DNA of 5,666 nucleotides, taken from an uncultured Clostridium sp. (GTDB lineage: Bacteria > Bacillota > Clostridia > UBA1212 > UBA1255). The position numbers were made by a program, and so were the translations under genes. The first letter of the stretch is position 1. Each line of letters begins with the position of its first letter. This document shows, piece by piece, positions 4,000 through 5,666 of this stretch. The stretch lies in NCBI GenBank assembly GCA_900555605.1, contig USLW01000158.1:1-5666 (forward strand), written 5' to 3'. Below the pieces are notes generated by a model. It saw nothing but the letters and a program-made list of their open reading frames with translations. It did not search any database and was not told the origin of the DNA.

Positions 4000-5666
4000 A
4001 TGAAGGGAAAACGAAAGCTCAAACTGATCGGGCTTTGCATTCTGTCAAGTATTTTACTTTGTTCTTATTTTATTTTTCGCTATCAATCAAAAATTGCTGC
4101 GGAAAACGAAACTAAGAAAGCGAAAACAGATGGGAACACCTACCAGGACCGGCTGGACAGCATTGTCATCTCCGCATTCCATCCGTTATCATATCCGGAA
4201 CTGCTGACACAGGAACAATTTGATCTGGCGGCAGAGGCGGGAATTGATGTGATGGAATACTGTGCAGGAATGAGCGTTACAGCCCCGGAGTCTATGAAAC
4301 AAGCACTGGGGTATGCTGCCAACGCCGGAATCCTAGTCAATGTATTTGATGACCGGATTTCGTCTAATATTCTGCAGCAACCAAAAGAAACCGTTTTTTC
4401 CGTATGGGAGGAATATCGCGGTAAGCCGGGACTGGGAGGCTACTATTTAATTGATGAATCGGTTCGTCCAAATGATTACGCTTGGTATATCAATGAACTG
4501 AAGCGGTTTGATCCCAGCGCGCAGGCTTTTATCAACAACTTTCCGGATATTTGGGGAGATGGATTCTATCAGGACAGACTAAGCGATTTGTGCCATTTGG
4601 TGGTTGATAAAGAGGGCTTTTTTCTTTCCTTTGACAACTATCCTTTTGGAATGGAAGCGGGCTCGGTGGACGAAACCAGCCTGTTCAAGCATTTTGACGC
4701 AGTAAGAAAGGCAGGGCTGGAGAATCAGGTTCGTACCGGATTCTATGCCCAGTCCATCCAATATGGTTATCGGAAACTGAACGGAAATGAGATGCGGTAC
4801 CATGTGAATTCTGCCCTGGCATATGGCTTCAAGGCCATTAAATATTTTGCTTGGGGAACCCCGAATGAAGCGGTGGTTCCGGGATTTGGAGACGGCGTAA
4901 TCGACCCGAAGGGAAACCCCACCGCGCTGTACTATGATATTAAAGAAATCAATAAATATGCGCATACGATCGGCACCACTTTGGTTAATCTGGATGCAGT
5001 AGAGATCTATCATAGCGGCAGCCAATCCACGAACGGCATATATAAAAAGCTTCCTGAGAACTATTTTGTTCAAACAGATGACTATACCATTTTGTCCCGC
5101 ATGGTCCATCAAAAAACCGGACGAAATTATTTGATGATAGTAAACAAAGATTTTTCTGCCGCACAAACGGTTACGCTGAATTTTACAGGGGTAGATGCTT
5201 TGCAGGAAATCAGTCCGCTTGACGGAAAACTTGTTCCGACAGAATATCAGAGCGGGATACTGCGTGTTTCCCTGGATCCTGGTGCTGCAATCCTGCTGGC
5301 GCTGCCGGAAGGAAAATGCTTCGGTACGCCGGAGGAAACCGCGCAGTCCCGAAATCTTTTGCAGAACGCGTATGTTCTGGCCTCTGGTTCGGAAGGAAGC
5401 GACGGGTGGTATGTCAACCGAATCAATGACGGAATCCGGAATTCTCAAAAAGGATCCAATGGTTGGCGGGATGCCTACAGCTCAGAAAAGTGGCTGCAGT
5501 TCGATTTGAATGAAAAGAAACAGTTTAACCGCCTCGACTTATATCCGGCAGGAAGCCAATCGTCTTTCGGGACATATTTTCCGCAAAGCCTTCGCGTTCA
5601 AATCTCCGATGACGGGAATCAGTGGAGCACAGTCCTGGTTCAGGAGATGATTCCGCAGCCGACAAC
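4000..5666 (+). CDS. Membrane-anchored/secreted glycoside-hydrolase-like protein with C-terminal F5/8 type C domain, 3'-truncated by window edge
   Basis: The frame is open for 555 codons plus two bases and has no stop before the window ends. The ATG is 7 bases after AGGAGG (3987-3992). Residues 1-8 are basic and 9-27 hydrophobic: a signal peptide or signal anchor. C21 lacks a good lipobox (preceded by ILL), so lipoprotein processing is unlikely. Residues about 53-330 alternate strand- and helix-like segments as in a TIM barrel: VISAFHP, AGIDVMEY, ILVNVFDDR, GLGGYYLIDES (E153 a candidate acid residue), AFINNFPD, FFLSFDNYPFG, VRTGFYAQ and KAIKYFAWGTP. This resembles clan GH-A-type hydrolases, but I cannot assign a family and the second catalytic residue is unclear. 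Residues about 355-435 look like a beta-sandwich seen at the end of such enzymes (NYLMIVNKDF, LDPGAAILLAL). From about 450, NAYVLASGS, VNRINDG, KWLQFDL, NRLDLYP and SLRVQISDDGNQWS are characteristic of the F5/8 type C (CBM32-like) glycan-binding fold. Likely role: extracellular glycan processing; substrate unknown. Confidence 0.85.
   Translation, partial: MKGKRKLKLIGLCILSSILLCSYFIFRYQSKIAAENETKKAKTDGNTYQDRLDSIVISAFHPLSYPELLTQEQFDLAAEAGIDVMEYCAGMSVTAPESMKQALGYAANAGILVNVFDDRISSNILQQPKETVFSVWEEYRGKPGLGGYYLIDESVRPNDYAWYINELKRFDPSAQAFINNFPDIWGDGFYQDRLSDLCHLVVDKEGFFLSFDNYPFGMEAGSVDETSLFKHFDAVRKAGLENQVRTGFYAQSIQYGYRKLNGNEMRYHVNSALAYGFKAIKYFAWGTPNEAVVPGFGDGVIDPKGNPTALYYDIKEINKYAHTIGTTLVNLDAVEIYHSGSQSTNGIYKKLPENYFVQTDDYTILSRMVHQKTGRNYLMIVNKDFSAAQTVTLNFTGVDALQEISPLDGKLVPTEYQSGILRVSLDPGAAILLALPEGKCFGTPEETAQSRNLLQNAYVLASGSEGSDGWYVNRINDGIRNSQKGSNGWRDAYSSEKWLQFDLNEKKQFNRLDLYPAGSQSSFGTYFPQSLRVQISDDGNQWSTVLVQEMIPQPT

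Noticed and set aside
4045..4065. Possible lipoprotein cysteine (C21) in the N-terminal hydrophobic segment
   Set aside because: The residues before it are I-L-L, with no small residue at -1, so the lipobox is not satisfied.
4579..5448. 289-codon minus-strand open frame
   Set aside because: It is antisense to the well-supported secreted protein, whose + strand frame has recognisable F5/8 type C motifs; the minus-strand product is cysteine/arginine-rich without recognisable domains.

Overview
The window looks like chromosomal DNA of a low-to-mid GC Gram-positive anaerobe of the class Clostridia, most likely Oscillospiraceae/Ruminococcaceae-like. This is inferred from the gene order cmk-plsC-ispH/rpsA, from the fusion of IspH to a ribosomal-S1-like protein (a known clostridial arrangement), from the strong AGGAGG ribosome binding sites and from consensus sigma-A promoters. 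No species can be named from the sequence alone.

Region 1 (1-3481, + strand) is a tightly packed housekeeping operon. It holds the 3' part of cytidylate kinase (cmk), a complete 1-acylglycerol-3-phosphate acyltransferase (plsC) and a complete 799-residue fusion of IspH (last step of the MEP isoprenoid pathway) with four S1 RNA-binding domains. Adjacent genes overlap by 19 and 20 bases, which suggests translational coupling. The operon links CTP/dCTP supply, phospholipid synthesis, isoprenoid precursors and translation. At the IspH/S1 junction a near-perfect Shine-Dalgarno sequence precedes an in-frame ATG, so a free S1 protein may also be made.

Region 2 (3482-3999) is non-coding. It starts with a sigma-A promoter (3511-3539) for a leader with two stem-loops, followed by a complete tRNA-Leu(CAG) gene at 3614-3700. 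Two very similar intrinsic terminators follow, 63 bases apart. The second copy carries decayed sequence resembling the 3' end of the tRNA, which suggests an old tandem duplication. Nothing recognisable was found in 3804-3899. A further terminator-like hairpin (3900-3938) directly abuts the promoter of the next gene (3939-3967).

Region 3 (4000-5666) is one long open frame that runs off the window without a stop. It encodes a membrane-anchored or secreted protein with a probable glycoside-hydrolase-like barrel and a C-terminal F5/8 type C (discoidin/CBM32-like) carbohydrate-binding domain. It has its own promoter and is transcriptionally insulated from the upstream genes. No CRISPR array, insertion sequence, phage gene or defence system is visible. 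The notable points are the fused gene's internal start, the duplicated tRNA-terminator segment and the uncharacterised secreted protein.
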